This document shows, piece by piece, positions 60,440 to 64,000 of a DNA stretch of 64,000 bases. The notes beneath the pieces were generated by a model. That model was not told the DNA's origin. It did not search any database and was given only the letters and a program-made list of their open reading frames with translations. Each line of letters begins with the position of its first letter. The first letter of the stretch is position 1. This DNA comes from Botrytis cinerea B05.10. Its lineage: Eukaryota > Ascomycota > Leotiomycetes > Helotiales > Sclerotiniaceae. The DNA is taken from assembly GCF_000143535.2 (NCBI RefSeq), contig NC_037314.1, positions 1,922,001 through 1,986,000 on the forward strand, given 5' to 3'. The translations under genes were made by a program, and so were the position numbers.

Positions 60440-61186
60440 TTACATGATCCACAACATGAAAATGCTTGCCACAGAACATGTGGAAATCTGCAACCATGAA
60501 GATTGGGCTTGGATTAGGGTCGCAGAGCCAGTGTATGGCGTCAGAGAGCCACTCATAGTCGGGACCGGGCCTTCTGAAACTGGTCGAGTACCTAGCCAAG
60601 ATGTAGCATTATGGTGAGTCGCCACAGTAGTAATTGCTGCGGACGTTGTGATGACCGGGTACGTGGTTGGGGTTTGCGCTGCGAAAGAGTTGAGTGGTCC
60701 TAGGTTTTGAATTCCTAGTCCTGATGCCTTGGATGCTAGCTGCTGAATCTCCTCGCGCTCAATGGAGTAGTAAGATTCAATGGCGCTCTGTTTGTCTGCG
60801 GCGAGTGTCGTCAACCACTTTGGGAAATCGCTTCCCTGTCCAATATTTTCGATGAACGAAAGATACGCATCTGGACTTGCAGTTATGACAGAGACGACAG
60901 TTGCAGGAATGGCCGATGCAAGTAAGGCTAGAGCCGATGGTTCAGGGTTGAAGATTACGGAATCGAGTGAGATGAACGATTCCAGGGAAGATAAAGCGGC
61001 TGGACCGGTTGCCGTGATGCTGCCTTCAGAAGCCCTAGCATAAATGTCAGTAAGCTGCTCTACCGCATGTCAAATCAAGTGAAGAACATACAAGGAAGAT
61101 AATACCGATAGCGGAATTGCATTTTGTGCTGCAACAATGCCTAGCATGACATGGAAAATGTAGGATTTTGGGGCAACGGAATGCAT
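60440..61186 (-). CDS. unrecognised secreted, possibly GPI-anchored protein
   Basis: Two exons, 61092-61186 and 60440-61034, giving 229 residues. The 57-nt intron begins GTATGT and ends GCTAG and splits a Leu codon. The N-terminus reads as a signal peptide with likely cleavage after GIVAAQ (~residue 21). The mature part is Ala/Ser/Thr-rich with few charges, includes DFPKWLTTLAADKQSA, then a Thr/Ser/Pro-rich stretch (~150-200) with an N-glycosylation sequon (HNAT). A short hydrophobic end (VASIFMLWIM) may be a GPI signal or simply the C-terminus. No cysteine framework or enzyme motif is seen. It resembles small fungal cell-wall or secreted proteins in composition only. It lies between the membrane protein and the terpene cyclase gene, with the same orientation. 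Confidence 0.7.
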
Positions 61187-61535
61187 AATGTAGTCTTTGA
61201 TGATGATTATCGATTGTTCGCGGACTTGAAAGTAGCAGTAGAGTCGGGTCCTTCTTATAATTTACTTGAATCTACCTGCTGCTGTTTCTTACTGTTCTAT
61301 GCAAGTCACTTCACAGGGTTACATTTTTTGAAATACATGACTTTTTCGTCTTACATCATTTCAATTAGACAACATTCTGATTCATTATGGATTGAATTTG
61401 ATGACGAATAGAGTTTATAACTGCACTTCTCGTTTCACCACCCTTTCTACCATTCTTACTGTACTACCTACAATATGTCGAATTTGCTCTCTTCTCATTT
61501 CCATGTATCTTCCATATCTCTGCAACTTGTAGATC
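61187..61535. other. intergenic, 3' flank of terpene cyclase gene
   Basis: A 349-bp spacer without a gene. Confidence 0.5.
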
Positions 61536-62331
61536 TTACTGTTTCTTTGGGTGCAGAGAATTGCGACTTTCTAACTTCGCTATGTACCAAAATATGAATG
61601 GATACGCCAACTCGGCAGTCTCTGGTGCTATGAACAAAAATCTTGCAAGAGGAGTGTACACGTAACCGTAGTTGGCTGGGTAGTTATACGCACGCCAGTG
61701 GAAAACCGCAGTTGCACATAGTGTACCCAAAAAACGGCACCACCTTGAAATTTATCGTTAGTATTATGAGAACATTGCAAGCAAGAAACATTTGTGGAGA
61801 TACGTACCATATAGCAATGGAATGTCCTCTGGTACTTTCTCTTGACACGAGCTGCGCAATCGCACTCCAACTAACGATGACCTGGCACGTATACCCACTC
61901 CAGAAGCTTGCTTGTGTGAAGTCTGTGAAGAGCTCTGCGAATGTCCACTGTGCGCCCAGCATCATGAGGCTTCCTACCAGAACTATCATGCCCAAGTTCT
62001 TCTGCACAATTGGAGCATGTCTCCATTCCCGAGGCCCAAACTTAATAGTCGCATTGACTAGGAGCAGGTCGATCAGGAAGTATGGAAGGAACGTAATGAA
62101 TTCGGCCATTCCAGGTGGATGAATAATGCCATATATCAACTCCCAAGCTATGTTTGCACAAAGGGACAATATCGGCATGCCGTACGACTGATCTTTAGAA
62201 GATCGGCGTATGTATAGAACATACGCTACCATCCACAAAACGCCAGAGCCTATCGTAAGACCATCTTGAATCCATAGATATGTTTCCGATGGTTGATTAG
62301 ACGCATCAATGTCAGTGAGTGGAAGATGCAT
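61536..62331 (-). CDS. paxB: PaxB/AtmB-type integral membrane terpene cyclase
   Basis: Two exons, 61808-62331 and 61536-61743, giving 243 residues, the usual PaxB length. The 64-nt intron starts GTACGT, holds a perfect ACTAAC branch site and ends TTCAAG. Without this splice the reading frame shifts before the conserved tail. The start is the ATG at 62331; the open frame upstream only reaches a TTG. About seven transmembrane helices are present. Family landmarks are the YGMPILSLCANIAWELIYG block with its acidic residue, the GAQWTFAE region and the C-terminal YPFIFWYIAK. The Pyr4/PaxB family cyclises epoxidised prenyl chains at the membrane by protonation. Next to a PaxC homologue it most likely closes the rings of an indole-diterpene. 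A meroterpenoid cyclase is the main alternative. Confidence 0.9.
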
Positions 62332-62775
62332 GTTTGTGGAAAATATAAAGACCAAAACAATAGTTAGATTTATTTAAGTAGCCAGTGTTAATTCCAGTTG
62401 CGATGCTATTGATTGCATATGGATCAAAAGCAGGGAAATTCCGATTGTTCAAGAAAGAGGGACAGTTTGTGAGTTACTTTGTTAGACATGTCTACAAGTA
62501 GATTGGGGAGAAGAATGAATCTTCGGTTGCTCGCATGAGACCATGTACTGGGCCATATTACCACATCATGCTATGTACTCAAAGGGGTGCTGATTATTGG
62601 CGGTTACATATAGACTTCACAATTTTGGTAGCAGTGCATATCGTATCTCAAGGGTTCTCTTTAGGTGTAAAATATTACTTTCAAAAAAATTATCTCACTT
62701 CTTATGTGATCAATACTCTAGATGATAATCAAAAGCTAACTCAATGCATTCAGAAGCATCGCAAAAGTTTGAATG
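62332..62775. promoter_or_regulatory. promoter of terpene cyclase gene, 3' flank of paxC-like gene
   Basis: A 444-bp spacer. The plus-strand 94-codon frame here is not credible. Confidence 0.4.
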
Positions 62776-63901
62776 CTACACAAAAATCCTCTTCGCGAAC
62801 CCAAAATAGCCGGTTTTAGATTTGCCGACTTTCTCAGCTACAGGGACAGATTGGGAAACTAGCATCCCTTCCTTGCGGCCCCATACCGAAGCAAAGATTG
62901 AATTGTTTTCCCTCAATATTGCTAACTCACCGAGGCACAAGCCTCGAACCTCATCTTCCTGTAGTATCATGGCCGCATTGTGTACATGTTCCTTGAATTC
63001 TCCCCCCTGGCGTGCCGACAATGCCTTTTCAACTGCAGTTTTGATTCGTGGTGATGAATAGAGGGCAACTAAAATTGGGAAAGAGTACTCCCCATTGGCT
63101 AAATCTTCAGCCAAGGCTCCTTTAGCCGCAACCACGTCGGAAGAGAACACGTTTTTGCAATCGTTTTGCAGTTGACAGTACCATCTACGTGGAATTGTTA
63201 GCCGGTACTAGCATCATTAAAGATTCCGACTGACCCAAAATCACTCATCAGTTGATCCTTCTCGTGACTTCCTGTGGCAAGTTGTCCAATGAGGCGGAAC
63301 AAAGCTCCAGTCTTGAGAGAGGCACACTCTCGATACCTGGTCAAGGCTGCAGCTCTGTCTAGCCCCTTATCGAATCCATCCCTGCGCCAGACAAGAGATT
63401 CATCCTGCCCTATTTTAATTGTAAGCTGCGAGGCTCGCTTACAGAGTGGATTTCGCTTGGAAGCCAACCTTTGTGTATCTGGGTCAGATTGTCTAAGATT
63501 GCAGGAATTGCTGATGGCTTTGCAGATCTGCATTTCTCAATGACTTCGAATATTCGCAAGTAAGCTCGGTTGATTGTTTCTGCGGTACCATAAATTCTGT
63601 GAGCGGCTATGCGGCCCTTTCTGAGATGACTGTTATCCGCAACATCATCCACGAGTATTGCACCGAAATGGATGGCATCCATGATTTCGAGAATGAGTTG
63701 GTACCACTTCGGGTCATTATTTTCAAGGCCAGGATCGAGTATTTGGAGAATCTTGGTAAAGTGGCCAGGACCGTATACATCGAGAATGTACTCATATGGA
63801 CACAATATTCCATTAGGTACAGCCTCGTTCGAAATCGATCTAAGATCTGGTGAACTGCTAGTTGACCACCATTGTGGCTGTTTCATCCAGTCAAAAAACA
63901 T
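62776..63901 (-). CDS. paxC: PaxC-type indole-diterpene prenyltransferase (GGPPS-like fold)
   Basis: Three exons: 63469-63901, 63235-63409 and 62776-63184, giving 338 residues. The introns (59 and 50 nt) begin GTTGGC and GTCAGT and end ATAG and GTAG; phases close. The all-helical trans-prenyltransferase fold is shown by the first Asp-rich motif VDDVAD (~84-89) and LRKGRIAAHRIYG. The segments MDAIHFGAILVDD, ETINRAYLRIFEV, IHKGQDESLVWRRDG, WYCQLQNDCKN and WGRKE differ from true GGPP synthases (LIDDIEDSS, GQGLDIYWRD, FQIRDD) and match the PaxC/AtmC/LtmC group. The second Asp-rich motif is degenerate (QNDCKN), also as in that group. Family reaction: transfer of geranylgeranyl to indole-3-glycerol phosphate. 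An in-frame TAG lies upstream, so the start is the ATG at 63901 or 63886 unless an exon lies outside the window. Confidence 0.88.
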
Positions 63902-64000
63902 CTTGCATGTAGAACTTATCAAAAGGTTTCGCAAGAATACAGAAGCAATTATGGACTAAGATGCCTCCACATAATATATCATTTTAATCATGTTAAGAAC
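63902..64000. promoter_or_regulatory. paxC-like upstream region, cut by window edge
   Basis: Only 99 bases of the 5' flank are present. A gene on either side cannot be assessed. Confidence 0.4.

Noticed and set aside
62535..62819. Plus-strand 94-codon frame between the cyclase and prenyltransferase genes
   Set aside because: Overlaps the 3' end of the prenyltransferase coding exon on the opposite strand and has no domain.
62776..63901. Reading this gene as an ordinary GGPP synthase
   Set aside because: First and second Asp-rich motifs and the GQDESLVWRRD segment fit the PaxC group better than GGPPS; a tree would settle it.
63274..63959. Plus-strand frames of 84-95 codons opposite the prenyltransferase
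   Set aside because: Antisense shadows of conserved coding exons.
1..64000. CRISPR arrays, bacterial operons, integrated phage or rRNA genes
   Set aside because: No regularly spaced repeats, no Shine-Dalgarno-led operons and no rRNA-like sequence; everything fits nuclear fungal DNA.

Overview
This window is nuclear DNA of a filamentous ascomycete (Pezizomycotina). Genes lie on both strands, carry short introns (about 45-135 nt) with GTANGT-type donors and CTAAC/CTAAT-like branch sites, and encode an ascomycete-specific set: a White Collar-2 photoreceptor partner, an LTE1-type RasGEF, an Scm3 with fused Myb domain, and a fungal secondary-metabolism block. The AT-leaning intergenic DNA and the protein style suggest a leotiomycete, perhaps Sclerotiniaceae. 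That placement is inference only.

Left part (1-33 kb) is mostly core housekeeping: a DUF7514 low-complexity protein (-), an arrestin-like adaptor with a PY motif (-), SCM3 CENP-A chaperone (-) back to back with ATG6/Beclin (+), RAD50 (-) back to back with wc-2 (+), a conserved fungal membrane protein (-), a RidA-family deaminase (-), a crotonase with a PTS1-like tail (+), RNA polymerase III subunit RPC17/RPC9 (-) and PRPP synthetase (+). Many were assembled from several exons. Intron phases close exactly in every multi-exon model given here.

Middle part (33-51 kb) is sparse. It holds a decayed 2EXR-family gene at 34.3-35.1 kb, an SDR reductase, and then about 8.2 kb with no supportable gene, which ends in a run of tandem repeats just 5' of the large RasGEF gene LTE1.

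Right part (51-64 kb) starts with a four-exon Rho-like GTPase whose coding sequence is hidden by introns, back to back with the tRNA pseudouridine synthase DEG1. Five consecutive minus-strand genes then run to the window edge: a CYP65-like P450, a seven-helix fungal rhodopsin-fold membrane protein, an unrecognised secreted protein, a PaxB-type membrane terpene cyclase and a PaxC-type prenyltransferase. The last two are the scaffold-forming pair of indole-diterpene biosynthesis: PaxC-type enzymes join geranylgeranyl diphosphate to an indole donor and PaxB-type enzymes cyclise the epoxidised product. The usual partners (a dedicated GGPP synthase and a PaxM-type FAD epoxidase) are not in the window and would be expected just beyond base 64000. 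This partial cluster is the most interesting content of the window.
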